From Kineococcus aurantiacus (GTDB lineage: Bacteria; Actinomycetota; Actinomycetes; Actinomycetales; Kineococcaceae), in NCBI RefSeq assembly GCF_013409345.1, contig NZ_JACCBB010000001.1, positions 2,418,001 to 2,482,000 of the forward strand: 64,000 bases of DNA, written 5' to 3'. Below, one piece after another: positions 52,812-62,241 of this stretch. The notes below the pieces were generated by a model that saw only the letters and a list, made by a program, of their open reading frames with translations, searched no databases and was not told where the DNA came from. Numbering within the stretch: the stretch's first letter is position 1; every line of letters starts with the position of its first letter. The position numbers and the translations under genes were made by a program.

Positions 52812-53290
52812 TCGGCCTCGTCTGGGCCCAGTCCGCCAACGGGGTCATCGGGGCCGGGGGCCGCATCCCGTGGCGCGTCCCGGAGGACCTGGCCCACTTC
52901 TCCCGGCTGACGGCCGGGGCGACCGTCGTCATGGGCCGCGCCACGTGGGAGTCCCTGCCGGCCCGGTTCCGCCCCCTGCCCGGGCGCCGGAACCTCGTGC
53001 TGTCCCGCGACGGCGCGTACGAGCCGCCCGGCGCGGAGGTGCTCACCGACCTCGCCGCCGCCCTGGCCGTCCCCGGGGACGTGTGGGTGGTCGGCGGAAG
53101 CGCCGTCTACGAGGCGGCGCTCCCGGTCGCCGACGTTCTCGTGGTGACCGAGGTGGACCTGGTGGTCGACGGGGACGCGCGCGCGCCGCGGGTGGGCCCG
53201 CCGTGGCGGCCGGTGGAGACGGGGCCGTGGACGACCTCGACGGCGGGGCCGCGGTTCCGGGTCGTCACCCACCGGCGCGGTGACGTCTAG
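52808..53290 (+). CDS. folA: Dihydrofolate reductase
   Basis: The 160-residue enzyme reduces dihydrofolate with NADPH. Signature parts are [19 protein letters not shown] (residues 4-22), the acidic Asp of VPEDLAHF near 27, [12 protein letters not shown] near 43, [12 protein letters not shown] near 60 and the NADPH loop [13 protein letters not shown] near 97. The GTG start overlaps the thyA stop, so both enzymes are made together. Confidence 0.96.
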   Translation: MIGLVWAQSANGVIGAGGRIPWRVPEDLAHFSRLTAGATVVMGRATWESLPARFRPLPGRRNLVLSRDGAYEPPGAEVLTDLAAALAVPGDVWVVGGSAVYEAALPVADVLVVTEVDLVVDGDARAPRVGPPWRPVETGPWTTSTAGPRFRVVTHRRGDV

Positions 53291-53363
53291 CGCGGACGCG
53301 CCCGGCGTGCCACCGTTGGTCATCGAGCCCCCGCGGGAGGGCTCCCGGCCGAAAGGGGCCCCG

Positions 53364-53543
53364 ATGACCCTTCTCGTCTCGTTCGCGGTGATCGTCCTGG
53401 TGGCCGCCCTGGTGGGCCGCTCCTGCGCGCGGGCCAAACCGGGTGACCGTCCCGGTGCGGCGAACCGCACGATCTCCCTGGACTCCCACCACTCCGGCTG
53501 GAGCCACGCGCGCAGCCACGACTCCAGCAGCGGCGGGGACTGA
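53364..53543 (+). CDS. Small single-helix membrane protein
   Basis: The 59-residue protein starts with one membrane helix (LLVSFAVIVLVAALVG, residues 3-18), followed by a short basic and then a His/Ser/Asp-rich tail. ATG 53364 has a GAAAGGGG site. I know no family for it. Its spacing (73 bp after folA) allows either its own promoter or read-through. Confidence 0.55.
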   Translation: MTLLVSFAVIVLVAALVGRSCARAKPGDRPGAANRTISLDSHHSGWSHARSHDSSSGGD

Positions 53544-53628
53544 CCCCGACCCCTGACCCTGAACCCGAGGCGTGCGGCCGTCCGGGTGGCGCCGGAACAG
53601 GCGGGCCGGGACGGCGGTTGCCGCCGGG

Positions 53629-54348
53629 GTGAAGGTGGAGATCTGGTCCGACGTCGTCTGCCCGTGGTGCTACATCGGCAAGCGCCGGTTCGAGAGCGCG
53701 TTGCGCGACTTCGAGCACGCCGACGACGTCGAGGTGGTGTGGCGGTCGTTCGAGCTGGACCCGACGGCGGTGTCGGTGACCGAGCGGGCCGCGGGCCCCA
53801 GCGACGCCCACGCGCGCCGGCTCGCGGCGAAGTTCGGCCGGCCGGTGCAGGAGGTCCAGCGGATGGTGGCCCACGTCGACGAGACGGCGGCCGCGGAGGG
53901 GCTGGAGTTCCACCAGGACGTGTCGGTCCCGGCGAACACCGTCGCCGCGCACCAGCTCCTGCACCTGGCGGGTGAGCGCGGGGTCCAGGGCGCGGTGAAG
54001 GAGCGCCTCCTGCGGGCGCACTTCACCGAGGGCGAGCCGCTGGGCGACGTGGACACGCTCGTGCGGCTGGCCGCCGAGGCGGGGCTGGACGCCGACGAGG
54101 CGCGCGCGGTCCTGGCCGAGGACCGCTACCTGGCCGACGTGCGCGCGGACGTCGCCGAGGCGTCGGCGCTGGGCGCGCGCGGGGTGCCGTTCTTCGTCGT
54201 GGACCGCAGGTACGGGGTCTCCGGCGCGCAGCCGGCGGAGCAGTTCCTGCAGGTGCTGCAGCGGGCGTGGGCCGAGTCCCGCCCGCTCACCCTCGTCGGG
54301 GACGGGTCCGCCGACGGCGCGTGCGGCCCGGACGGCTGCGCGATCTGA
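53629..54348 (+). CDS. DsbA-family (FrnE-like) thioredoxin-fold oxidoreductase
   Basis: The 239-residue protein has an N-terminal thioredoxin-fold strand and the active site VCPWCYIGKRRFE (C-x-x-C at about residues 10-13), an inserted helical domain (about 60-165) and the cis-Pro loop RGVPFFVVDRRYGVSGAQP near 187-205. A Cys-rich end (GACGPDGCAI) is typical of FrnE-like 2-hydroxychromene-2-carboxylate isomerase relatives. No signal peptide is seen, so it acts in the cytoplasm. GTG 53629 starts directly at the first strand. Confidence 0.88.
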   Translation: MKVEIWSDVVCPWCYIGKRRFESALRDFEHADDVEVVWRSFELDPTAVSVTERAAGPSDAHARRLAAKFGRPVQEVQRMVAHVDETAAAEGLEFHQDVSVPANTVAAHQLLHLAGERGVQGAVKERLLRAHFTEGEPLGDVDTLVRLAAEAGLDADEARAVLAEDRYLADVRADVAEASALGARGVPFFVVDRRYGVSGAQPAEQFLQVLQRAWAESRPLTLVGDGSADGACGPDGCAI

Positions 54349-54371
54349 CCCCCGGCGCCGGGAGGGGTCCG

Positions 54372-54420
54372 GATCGTTGTGACAACGCTCGCGGTGATCG
54401 GCAGCGTTGTCACAACGATC
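54372..54420. repeat. Long hairpin repeat, copy 2 (18-bp perfect arms)
   Basis: Bases 54372-54389 pair perfectly with 54403-54420 around a 13-nt loop. The arms equal the inner 18 bases of the copy at 23.3 kb, and the loop is that copy's loop in reverse complement with one change, so this copy is inverted relative to it. It lies between the convergent ends of the DsbA-like and TerD genes. Confidence 0.85.
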
Positions 54421-54428
54421 GCGCTCCC

Positions 54429-55007
54429 TCAGGCGACGTCCACCCCGAAGTCCTGCGCGATCCCCCGCAGCCCCGAGGCGTACCCCTGCCCGACGGCGCG
54501 GAACTTCCACTCCCCGCTGTGGCGGTACAGCTCCCCGAACACCATGGCCGTCTCGGTGGAGGCGTCCTCGGACAGGTCGTAGCGGACGACCTCGCTGCCG
54601 TCGACGCGGTTGACGAGCCGGATGAAGGCGTTGACGACCTGCCCGAAGCTCTGCCGGCGCGCTTCGGCGTCGTGGATGGAGACGGCGAAGACGATCTTCT
54701 CGACCTGCGCGGGCACCGACAGCAGGTCGACCTCGATGCTCTCGTCGTCGCCCTCGCCCTCCCCGGTGCGGTTGTCGCCGGTGTGCCGGACGGAGCCCTC
54801 GGGGCTGGCGAGCTGGTTGTAGAACACGAAGTGCGCGTCGGACAGGACCTTGCCGCCCGCGCCGAGCAGGAGGGCGCTGGCGTCGAGGTCGAAGTCGAGG
54901 CCGGTGGTGGTGCGCACGTCCCAGCCGAGGCCGACGAGCGCTTCGGTGAGGTTCGGGGCCACCTTGGCCAGCGAGACGTTTCCACCCTTGGCGAGAGTCA
55001 CACCCAT
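54429..55007 (-). CDS. TerD-family stress protein
   Basis: The 192-residue protein is a full-length TerD-domain protein: [15 protein letters not shown] at the start, [22 protein letters not shown] near 28-48 in two parts, [20 protein letters not shown] near 72 with the Ca2+-site acidic residues, and [21 protein letters not shown] near 155. TerD proteins bind calcium and are linked to tellurite, phage and stress resistance. It has no other ter genes beside it here. ATG 55007 follows a GGTTCTGGCC leader. Confidence 0.93.
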   Translation of the reverse strand: MGVTLAKGGNVSLAKVAPNLTEALVGLGWDVRTTTGLDFDLDASALLLGAGGKVLSDAHFVFYNQLASPEGSVRHTGDNRTGEGEGDDESIEVDLLSVPAQVEKIVFAVSIHDAEARRQSFGQVVNAFIRLVNRVDGSEVVRYDLSEDASTETAMVFGELYRHSGEWKFRAVGQGYASGLRGIAQDFGVDVA

Positions 55008-55016
55008 GGCCAGAAC

Positions 55017-55625
55017 CTAGCCGAGGGCGCTGGGAGCGGCCTGGGCGGTGGCGGGGGCGACGAGGCGTTCGACGAGCAGTTCGACGAGGACGTCGACGGA
55101 GGGGGCGGGCAGGCCGAACAGGGCCCGGAAGTAGACGGGGGCGACGAGGTGGTCCAGCACCCGGGTGGTGGTGGGCGCCTCCTCCCCGCGCCGGGCGGCG
55201 GCGGCGACGATGGCCTCGGCCTGGGTGCTGCGGCCCACGAGGCAGGCCGAGCAGGCGGACTCGAACCCCGCGGGGGCGCCGGGGTCGGCGGGCCCGGCGG
55301 CGACGGCGGCCCGCAGCAGGGCCAGTTCCTCGGGGCGGGCGGCCTCGGCGACGAGGGCGGTGCCCCAGGCGTGCAGGTCCCCGCGCAGGGACCCGGTGTC
55401 GGGGACGTCGCCGCTGGTGCCGAAGCGGACGAGGGCGGTGTCGGCGAGCAGGGCGCCGACGTCGCCCCAGCGCCGGTAGACGCTGGTGGCGTTGACGCCG
55501 GCGCGGGCGGCGACCTGGGGGATGGTCAGGGGGTCGCCCTCGGCGAGCAGTTCCACGACGGCGCGGTGGACCGCGGCCGTGACCTTCGCGCTGCGTCCGC
55601 CCGGACGCGCCATCGTCGGCGTCAT
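55017..55625 (-). CDS. TetR-family repressor
   Basis: The 202-residue protein has a TetR HTH at about 14-60 (AVHRAVVELLAEGDPLTIPQVAARAGVNATSVYRRWGD in two parts) and a C-terminal half of the TetR_C_33 or similar type. It is divergent from an MFS gene, and the gap holds a perfect 24-bp operator palindrome. ATG 55625 is used; an ATG at 55613 is possible. Confidence 0.87.
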   Translation of the reverse strand: MTPTMARPGGRSAKVTAAVHRAVVELLAEGDPLTIPQVAARAGVNATSVYRRWGDVGALLADTALVRFGTSGDVPDTGSLRGDLHAWGTALVAEAARPEELALLRAAVAAGPADPGAPAGFESACSACLVGRSTQAEAIVAAAARRGEEAPTTTRVLDHLVAPVYFRALFGLPAPSVDVLVELLVERLVAPATAQAAPSALG

Positions 55626-55634
55626 GGCCCCACC

Positions 55635-55658
55635 TTAACGCAATCCGCGTTGCGTTAA
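55635..55658. promoter_or_regulatory. Perfect TetR operator TTAACGCAA-N6-TTGCGTTAA
   Basis: Nine-base arms are perfect and the spacer TCCGCG is 6 bp. The site lies 10 bp upstream of the TetR start and 55 bp upstream of the divergent MFS start. GCAA/TTGC half-sites are common for TetR proteins. Confidence 0.85.
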
Positions 55659-55712
55659 CGAGGGCGCCGGAGTAGTTTCCTGGAGACACCTCCCCGAACT
55701 CCTGGAGCGCAC

Positions 55713-56960
55713 GTGTCCCCCAGACCGGGAACCCGCACGGGTTTCACCCTCATCACCCTCACCCTCGGGGTGCTCGTCGCGGCGAGCTCGGCCCCCTCGC
55801 CGATCTTCCCCGTCTACGAGGAGCTGTGGGGCGCCGGACCGGCGGCCGTCACGGTCGTCTTCGCCGTCTACGCCGCCGTCCTGCTCGTCGCGCTGCTCAC
55901 CGTGGGCTCCCTGTCGGACCACCTCGGCCGCCGCCGCGTCGTCCTCGCCGCCCTCGTCGGGGTCATCGCCTCCATGCTGGTGTTCTCCCAGGCCGGCGAC
56001 GTCACCACCCTCGTCCTCGGCCGCGCCCTGCAGGGCTTCTCCACCGGCACCGCCATCGGCGCCCTCGGCGCCTGGCTGCTGGACCTGGCCGGTCCCACCC
56101 GCGCCCCGCTGGCCCAGCTCGTCAACGGCGCCACCCCGCCCGTGGGCCTCATGGCCGGCGGCCTGGGCTCCGGGCTGCTCGTCCAGTTCGGCCCGGCCCC
56201 CACCGAGCTGACCTACCTCGTGCTGGCCGTCCTGCTCGCCGGCGCGTTCGTCGCCGTCTGGTGCACCCCCGACGTCGTCGCCCCCGTCCCCGGGGCGCTG
56301 CGCTCGCTCAAACCCGTCGTGCGCCTGCCCGCCGCCTCCCGCCGCGCCTTCACCACCGCCCTGCCCGGCTTCCTCGGCAGCTGGGGCCTGGGCGGGCTGT
56401 GCATGGGCCTGGGGCCCTCCGTCGTCGCCGGGGTCCTCGGCCTGACCAACCACGTCGCCGGCGGTCTCGTCGTCGCCTCCGTCGCCGGGGTCGGCGCCCT
56501 GACCGGCCTCCTCACCCGCCACCACGCCCCCGACCGGGTCGTCGCCCTCGGCATGGGCGGGCTCGTCGTCGGGCCCCTGGTCATGACCCTGGGCCTGAAC
56601 CTCACCTCCGTCGCGGTGTTCTTCGCCGGGGCCCTGCTGTCCGGCGTCGGCTTCGGGGCCGGTTTCCAGGGCGCGCTGCGCGCCGTCCTGGGCACCGCCC
56701 CCGCCCACGAGCGCGCCGGGGTCCTGTCGGCCGTCTACGTCGTCAGCTACCTGGCGTTCGGGCTGCCGGCCGTCGTCGCCGGGTTCCTCGCCCCGCACCT
56801 GGGGCTGCGCGCGGTCGTCGACGGCTACGCCGCCCTCGTCGTGCTGGCCGGGGTCGCCGGGCTCGTCCTGGTCACCCGCGCGCGCCGCTCCACCGGCACC
56901 GTCCCCACCCAGGCCCGCCGCGCCGTCCCCGGCGCCCGCCCGGCGCAGGACCGCGCCTGA
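55713..56960 (+). CDS. MFS transporter controlled by divergent TetR
   Basis: The 415-residue protein has 12 predicted membrane helices. Motif A is seen as GSLSDHLGRRRVVLAAL near 63, and helix 5 holds GLMAGGLGSGLLVQFG near 148. It belongs to the DHA1-like drug efflux class. The GTG start is 88 bp from the divergent TetR gene with the operator between, so it is presumably induced by its own substrate. Substrate unknown. Confidence 0.88.
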   Translation: MSPRPGTRTGFTLITLTLGVLVAASSAPSPIFPVYEELWGAGPAAVTVVFAVYAAVLLVALLTVGSLSDHLGRRRVVLAALVGVIASMLVFSQAGDVTTLVLGRALQGFSTGTAIGALGAWLLDLAGPTRAPLAQLVNGATPPVGLMAGGLGSGLLVQFGPAPTELTYLVLAVLLAGAFVAVWCTPDVVAPVPGALRSLKPVVRLPAASRRAFTTALPGFLGSWGLGGLCMGLGPSVVAGVLGLTNHVAGGLVVASVAGVGALTGLLTRHHAPDRVVALGMGGLVVGPLVMTLGLNLTSVAVFFAGALLSGVGFGAGFQGALRAVLGTAPAHERAGVLSAVYVVSYLAFGLPAVVAGFLAPHLGLRAVVDGYAALVVLAGVAGLVLVTRARRSTGTVPTQARRAVPGARPAQDRA

Positions 56961-56997
56961 CGTCAAGGTCGCGTCCCGGTCTGCCGATCACCGGGAC

Positions 56998-57240
56998 GTG
57001 ACCCTCCACCCCGGTCAGCGCATCGCCTTCAGCGGCCACTTCCTCGCCCCGCGGGCCGACCTCGTCGTCCGCGCGCAGCGGGCCGGCCTGCGCGTCGAGG
57101 CCGCCGTCACCGACCGCACCGACGTCCTGATCGCCAACGACGCCGGGTCCGGGGAGGCCGCCGTGCGCGCCGCCCTGGCCCACGGGACCCCGATCGTCGA
57201 CGAGTACACCTTCGACGCGCTGCTCGCCGTCACCGCCTGA
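56998..57240 (+). CDS. Stand-alone BRCT-domain protein
   Basis: The 80-residue protein is one BRCT domain and nothing else: [18 protein letters not shown] at the start, [24 protein letters not shown] in the middle (as in the NAD-ligase BRCT: v-tkkt-lLvagd--gs-K--kA), and [14 protein letters not shown] near the end. It may help in DNA repair or poly-ADP/phosphopeptide-like contacts, but no partner gene is adjacent. GTG 56998 follows ACCGGGACGT. Confidence 0.8.
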   Translation: MTLHPGQRIAFSGHFLAPRADLVVRAQRAGLRVEAAVTDRTDVLIANDAGSGEAAVRAALAHGTPIVDEYTFDALLAVTA

Positions 57241-57328
57241 GCACGGCCCGTGCGGCGCGCCGGGCGTGCGGCGCGGAGTCGGAAGTGGTTGCCTTCCCCG
57301 ATCCAGTCCGTCACGGGAAGGGAACCGC

Positions 57329-58819
57329 ATGCCAGTCGACGACCAGGGGAGCGGGACGGCGCAAGCCACCGTCCAGCGCGACTTCTCCCACGAGGACGGC
57401 GGGCTCCACAAGAGCCTGAAGAACCGCCAGCTCCAGATGATCGCCATCGGCGGTGCCATCGGCACCGGCCTGTTCCTGGGCGCGGGGGGACGCCTGTCCA
57501 CCGCCGGCCCGGGCCTGTTCATCGTGTACGGCGTCTGCGGCTTCTTCGTCTTCCTCATGCTGCGGGCGCTGGGTGAGCTGGTCCTGCACCGCCCCTCCTC
57601 GGGCTCCTTCGTCTCCTACGCCCGGGAGTTCTACGGGGAGAAGGCCGCCTTCGTGGCCGGCTGGATGTACTGGTTCAACTGGGCGATGACGGCCATCGTC
57701 GACATCACCGCCATCGCCCTCTACCTGCACTACTGGAGCGCCTTCAGCTCCGCCCCGCAGTGGCTGCTGGCGCTCGCCGCCCTCGTCGTGGTCCTGGGCC
57801 TCAACCTCGTCTCGGTGAAGATCTTCGGCGAGATGGAGTTCTGGTTCGCCCTCATCAAGGTCGTCGCGCTCACCGCGTTCCTGGTGATCGGCGTCGTCTT
57901 CCTCGCCGGCCGCTTCCCCGTCGAGGGGCAGACCACGGGCCTGAGCGTCGTCCGCGACAGCGGCGGCTGGTTCCCCACCGGGGCCGTCCCGCTCGTCGTG
58001 GTGATCTCCGGGGTCGTCTTCGCCTACGCCGCGGTCGAGCTCGTCGGCACCGCCGCCGGGGAGACCGAGAACCCCGAGAAGATCATGCCGCGGGCCATCA
58101 ACACCGTCATCGTCCGCATCGTCGTCTTCTACTGCGGGTCCCTCGTCCTGCTCGCGCTGCTGCTGCCGTACACCGCCTACAGCGCCGACGAGAGCCCCTT
58201 CGTGACGTTCTTCTCCAAGATCGGCGTCCCGGGCGCCGGCGACGTCATGAACTTCGTCGTCCTCACCTCGGCGCTGTCCAGCCTCAACGCGGGCCTGTAC
58301 TCCACGGGCCGCATCGTCCGCTCGATGGCCATGAACGGCTCGGCCCCGCGCTTCGCCGCCAAGCTCAACGGCGGCGGCGTGCCCTTCGGGGGCATCGCCA
58401 TCACCGGCGCCGTCGCGGTCCTGGGCGTCGTCCTGAACTACGTCGCCCCCGGGCGGGCCTTCGAGATCGTCCTGAACGCCTCGGCCCTGGGCATCATCGC
58501 CAGCTGGGGCACGATCGTGCTGTGCCAGCTGAAGCTGCACAAGTGGGCGAAGGCCGGGATCGTCCAGCGCCCGCACTACCGGATGTTCGGCGCCCCGTAC
58601 ACCGGCTACCTCGTCCTGGCCTTCCTCGTCGCCGTCCTGGCGATCATGGCCTACGACTCCGAGAGCCGCCCCACGGTCTACGCCCTCGGCGTCATCGTGC
58701 CGCTGCTCGTCCTGGGCTGGTTCGCCGTCCGCAAGCGCGTCCTGGCCGCCGCCGAGGAACGCGCCGGCTACACCGGGGAGTTCCCCGTCAAGGCCGACCG
58801 CCCCCACCGGCGGGACTGA
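57329..58819 (+). CDS. Amino-acid permease (AnsP/GabP family)
   Basis: The 496-residue APC-superfamily transporter has 12 membrane helices. The family signature is at the first helix: [20 protein letters not shown] followed by TGLFLGAGG (residues 27-56). [22 protein letters not shown] near 88 and [26 protein letters not shown] near 232 in two parts are also typical. Asparagine, GABA or similar amino acids are probable substrates. ATG 57329 follows GGGAAGGGA; the frame is open further upstream without such a site. A terminator-like hairpin follows the gene. Confidence 0.9.
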   Translation: MPVDDQGSGTAQATVQRDFSHEDGGLHKSLKNRQLQMIAIGGAIGTGLFLGAGGRLSTAGPGLFIVYGVCGFFVFLMLRALGELVLHRPSSGSFVSYAREFYGEKAAFVAGWMYWFNWAMTAIVDITAIALYLHYWSAFSSAPQWLLALAALVVVLGLNLVSVKIFGEMEFWFALIKVVALTAFLVIGVVFLAGRFPVEGQTTGLSVVRDSGGWFPTGAVPLVVVISGVVFAYAAVELVGTAAGETENPEKIMPRAINTVIVRIVVFYCGSLVLLALLLPYTAYSADESPFVTFFSKIGVPGAGDVMNFVVLTSALSSLNAGLYSTGRIVRSMAMNGSAPRFAAKLNGGGVPFGGIAITGAVAVLGVVLNYVAPGRAFEIVLNASALGIIASWGTIVLCQLKLHKWAKAGIVQRPHYRMFGAPYTGYLVLAFLVAVLAIMAYDSESRPTVYALGVIVPLLVLGWFAVRKRVLAAAEERAGYTGEFPVKADRPHRRD

Positions 58820-58832
58820 GACCCGGATCGGA

Positions 58833-58885
58833 CGAGACGCCGCCGCCCCCTTCGCCCTAGGGTTGAAGGCGACGGCGGCGTCTCG
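58833..58885 (+). terminator. Large hairpin after amino-acid permease
   Basis: Bases 58833-58845 pair perfectly with 58873-58885 (13 bp); TCGCC and GGCGA inside the 27-nt loop can extend the stem. It lies 14 bp after the permease stop and before the Bcr-type MFS gene. Confidence 0.65.
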
Positions 58886-58950
58886 CCGCGTCACGCCCCG
58901 TCCAGCGCCGTGCGGAGCACCACCGCGACGCCCCCGAGGACCCACTGCGC

Positions 58951-60252
58951 ATGACCGCGCCCCCCACCCAGCGCTCCGCCCGCGCCACCGCCGCCCGCGC
59001 CACCCCCCGCACCCCCTCGACGGTCGGTCTCGTCGTCCTGCTCGGCGCCATGGCCGCGCTCGGCGCCGTGACGATCGACCTCTACCTGCCCTCCCTGCCG
59101 CAGGTCGCGGTCGACCTGAGCACCACCGAGGCCCGCACCCAGCTGACGATCACCGGCGTCCTCGTGGGCGCCGGCTTCGGCCAGCTCGTCGTCGGCCCGC
59201 TCTCGGACGCCTTCGGGCGCCGCAAGCCGGCCGCCGTCGGGTTCTCCGTCTACGTCGTCGCCACCCTGCTGTGCGCGATCGCCCCGAACCTGCCCACCCT
59301 CGTCGCCTTCCGCGTCCTGTCCGGGATCGGCGCCTCGGCCGGGGCCGTCGTCGGCATGGCCGTCATCCGCGACCTGTTCACCGGTCCCGCCGCGGCTCGG
59401 CTGCAGTCCCGCCTCGTGCTCGTCATCGGGGTCGCGCCCCTGTTCGCGCCCACCGTCGGCGGCGCCATCGCCGCGCACACCGGCTGGCGGCCCGTCCTGG
59501 CGCTGCTCGCCGTCGCAGGCCTCGGCGTCCTGGTCGCCGTGTGGCGCCGGCTGCCCGAGACCCGGCCCGAGCTCACCGACACCGCCGCCCAGGCGCGCGC
59601 CGAGCCCGAGCGCGCCCCCGTCACCCCGCCGCGGCCGGGCCGGGTGCTGCGCACCTTCACCGGCTACGGCGCCCTGCTGCGCGACGGCCGGTTCCTGGCC
59701 TTCGCGGCCATGCCGGGCCTGGCGCTGGCGACGATCATGGCCTACGTCTCGACGTCGGTGTTCGTCCTGCAGGACGGCTTCGGCCTCAGCGGGACCGGCT
59801 TCGCCGTCTACTTCGCGATCAACGGCACCGCCCTCGTCGGCGGCACCCAGCTCAACGCGGCCCTCGTGGAGCGTTTCGGCTCCGCCCGCCTGCTGCGGGT
59901 CGGGGTCGTGGCCGCCCTCGTCTTCGGGCTGGCCCTGGCGGCCGCGCTGCTGGCCCGCACCGACCAGCTGGTCCTGTTCGCCGCCCCGCTGTACCTGCTG
60001 CTGCTCGCCCTGGGCCTGATCATGCCCAACGCGGTGACGCTGGCCCTGGAGCCCTACGGCGACAGCGCCGGTGCGGCCGCGGCGCTGGTGACCGCGCTGC
60101 AGTCCGGCGTCGGTGGCCTGGTGGGCGTCCTCGTGGGGCTCCTCGGCGGCGACGAGCACGCCATGGGCGTCGTCGTGGGCGCCGCGGTCGTGCTCAACGT
60201 GGTCCTCCTCCTCTCGGTCTCGCGGAAGATCAGGCCTAGGGTGGCCGCATGA
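58951..60252 (+). CDS. Bcr/CflA-type MFS drug efflux transporter
   Basis: The 433-residue protein has 12 membrane helices with the Bcr/CflA start (GAVTIDLYLPSLPQVAVDL, residues 37-56). Motif A is GPLSDAFGRRKPAAVGF near 88, and RVLSGIGASAGAVVGMAVIRD near 130 is also family-like. It exports drugs such as bicyclomycin or chloramphenicol in relatives; the substrate here is unknown. ATG 58951 is used. Its stop overlaps the M13 peptidase start as ATGA. Confidence 0.9.
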   Translation: MTAPPTQRSARATAARATPRTPSTVGLVVLLGAMAALGAVTIDLYLPSLPQVAVDLSTTEARTQLTITGVLVGAGFGQLVVGPLSDAFGRRKPAAVGFSVYVVATLLCAIAPNLPTLVAFRVLSGIGASAGAVVGMAVIRDLFTGPAAARLQSRLVLVIGVAPLFAPTVGGAIAAHTGWRPVLALLAVAGLGVLVAVWRRLPETRPELTDTAAQARAEPERAPVTPPRPGRVLRTFTGYGALLRDGRFLAFAAMPGLALATIMAYVSTSVFVLQDGFGLSGTGFAVYFAINGTALVGGTQLNAALVERFGSARLLRVGVVAALVFGLALAAALLARTDQLVLFAAPLYLLLLALGLIMPNAVTLALEPYGDSAGAAAALVTALQSGVGGLVGVLVGLLGGDEHAMGVVVGAAVVLNVVLLLSVSRKIRPRVAA

Positions 60253-62228
60253 GCTCGATCACGGACGCCCAGCCCGCGGGCAGCGACGTCGACCCGTCGA
60301 CCCGTCCCCAGGACGACCTCTTCCGGCACGTCAACGGCCGGTGGCTCGCCACGACCGAGATCCCCGCCGACCGCGCCGTCGACGGCGCCTTCATCCGGCT
60401 GCGGGACCAGTCCGAGGCCGAGTGCCGCACCATCGTCGAGGCCGCCGCGGCCGCCGCCGCCCGGGGCGAGGCCGCCCCCGGCACGGTCCGGCAGAAGATC
60501 GGCGACCTGTACGCCAGCTTCATGGACACCGACCGGATCGAGGCCCTCGGCGCCACCCCGCTGGACCCCGAGCTGGCCGCCGTCGACGCCGTCACCGACC
60601 ACGCCGGGCTCGTGCGCCAGCTCGGCGCCTTCGAGCGCTCCGGCGTCGGCGGCCCCTTCGCCTACTGGGTCGACACCGACAACGCCAAGTCCGACGAGTA
60701 CGTCGTGTACGTCACCCAGGCCGGCCTGGGCCTGCCCGACGAGTCGTACTACCGCGAGGAGCAGTACGCCGCGGTCCGCGAGGCCTACGTGGGCCACGTC
60801 GAGCGCATCCTCGCCCTGGGCCACCGCGAGGACCCGGCCGGTTCGGCCCGGCGCGTCCTGGAGCTGGAGACGGCGCTCGCGGCCCACCACTGGGACCGCG
60901 TGCGGAACCGCGACGCCAACGCGACGTACAACAAGGTGGACCGCGCGGGCCTGGAGGCCCTGCTGCCCGGCATCGACCTCGCGGCCTGGCTGGAGGCGGC
61001 CGAGCTGCCCGGCTCCGCCTTCGCCCACGTCGTCGTGCGCCAGCCCAGCTACCTGACGGGCATGGCCGAGGTGCTGCTCTCGACCCCCGTGCAGACGTGG
61101 AAGGAGTGGCTGGGCTGGCGCGTCCTGCACCAGGGCGCCGCGTTCCTGTCCGCCGACTTCGTCGAGGAGAACTTCGCCTTCTACGGCACGACCCTGACCG
61201 GCGCCCCGCAGCTGCGCGAGCGCTGGAAGCGCGGGGTCGGGCTCGTCGAGGGCAACCTCGGCGAGGCCCTGGGCGAGCTGTACGTCGCCGAGCACTTCCC
61301 CCCGGCCGCCAAGGCCCGCATGACCGAGCTCGTCGCCAACCTCGTCGAGGCCTACCGCCAGGACATCGAGGCGCTGGACTGGATGACGCGCGAGACCAAG
61401 GACCGCGCGCTGGAGAAGCTCGGGCAGTTCACGCCCAAGATCGGCCACCCCGACACCTGGCGCGACTACTCGGCCCTGACGATCGACCGCGAGGACCTGC
61501 TCGGCAACGTCCGCCGCGCCTTCGCCTTCGAGGTCGACCGCGAGCTGGCCAAGCTGGGGTCCCCCGTGGACCGCGACGAGTGGTTCATGACCCCGCAGAC
61601 GGTCAACGCCTACTACAACCCGGGCATGAACGAGATCGTCTTCCCCGCGGCGATCCTGCGCCCGCCGTTCTTCTCCCTGGACGCCGACGACGCCGAGAAC
61701 TACGGCGGCATCGGCGCCGTCATCGGGCACGAGATCGGCCACGGCTTCGACGACCAGGGCTCGAAGTACGACGGCCTGGGCAACCTCAACGACTGGTGGA
61801 CCGACGCCGACCGCGCCGAGTTCGGCGAGCGCACGCAGGCGCTCGTCGCCCAGTACGACGCCCTCGAACCCCCCGAGACCCCCGGCAAGCACGTCAACGG
61901 CTCCCTCACGGTGGGGGAGAACATCGGTGACCTCGGTGGCCTGACCATCGCGCACAAGGCCTACGAGATCGCCCTCGGCGGCCGGGAGGCCCCCGTCGTG
62001 GACGGGCTCACGGGCAGCCAGCGGCTGTTCTTCGGGTGGGCGAAGGTGTGGTGCGGCAAGGTCCGCCCGGCCGAGGTGGAGCGCCGCCTGGCGATCGACC
62101 CGCACTCCCCGCCGGAGTTCCGCTGCAACGCGGTCGTGCGCAACCTCGACGAGTTCCACGACGCGTTCGGCACCGCCCCCGGCGACGGGCTGTGGCTGGA
62201 TCCGGCCGAGCGCGTCCGCATCTGGTGA
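60249..62228 (+). CDS. M13-family (neprilysin-like) zinc metallopeptidase
   Basis: The 659-residue protein has the two M13 domains. In the catalytic part, the Zn site is IGHEIGHGFDDQGSKYDG (His, Glu, His near residue 495), with the third ligand Glu in GENIGDLGGLTIAHKAY near 557. NEIVFPAAILRPPFF near 461 and the C-terminal LAIDPHSPPEFRCNAVVRN near 615 are family marks. No signal peptide or membrane anchor is seen, so it acts in the cytoplasm like other actinobacterial M13 enzymes. It overlaps the Bcr-type MFS gene by ATGA. Confidence 0.95.
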   Translation: MSSITDAQPAGSDVDPSTRPQDDLFRHVNGRWLATTEIPADRAVDGAFIRLRDQSEAECRTIVEAAAAAAARGEAAPGTVRQKIGDLYASFMDTDRIEALGATPLDPELAAVDAVTDHAGLVRQLGAFERSGVGGPFAYWVDTDNAKSDEYVVYVTQAGLGLPDESYYREEQYAAVREAYVGHVERILALGHREDPAGSARRVLELETALAAHHWDRVRNRDANATYNKVDRAGLEALLPGIDLAAWLEAAELPGSAFAHVVVRQPSYLTGMAEVLLSTPVQTWKEWLGWRVLHQGAAFLSADFVEENFAFYGTTLTGAPQLRERWKRGVGLVEGNLGEALGELYVAEHFPPAAKARMTELVANLVEAYRQDIEALDWMTRETKDRALEKLGQFTPKIGHPDTWRDYSALTIDREDLLGNVRRAFAFEVDRELAKLGSPVDRDEWFMTPQTVNAYYNPGMNEIVFPAAILRPPFFSLDADDAENYGGIGAVIGHEIGHGFDDQGSKYDGLGNLNDWWTDADRAEFGERTQALVAQYDALEPPETPGKHVNGSLTVGENIGDLGGLTIAHKAYEIALGGREAPVVDGLTGSQRLFFGWAKVWCGKVRPAEVERRLAIDPHSPPEFRCNAVVRNLDEFHDAFGTAPGDGLWLDPAERVRIW

Positions 62229-62241
62229 CCGCCCCCGCGGC

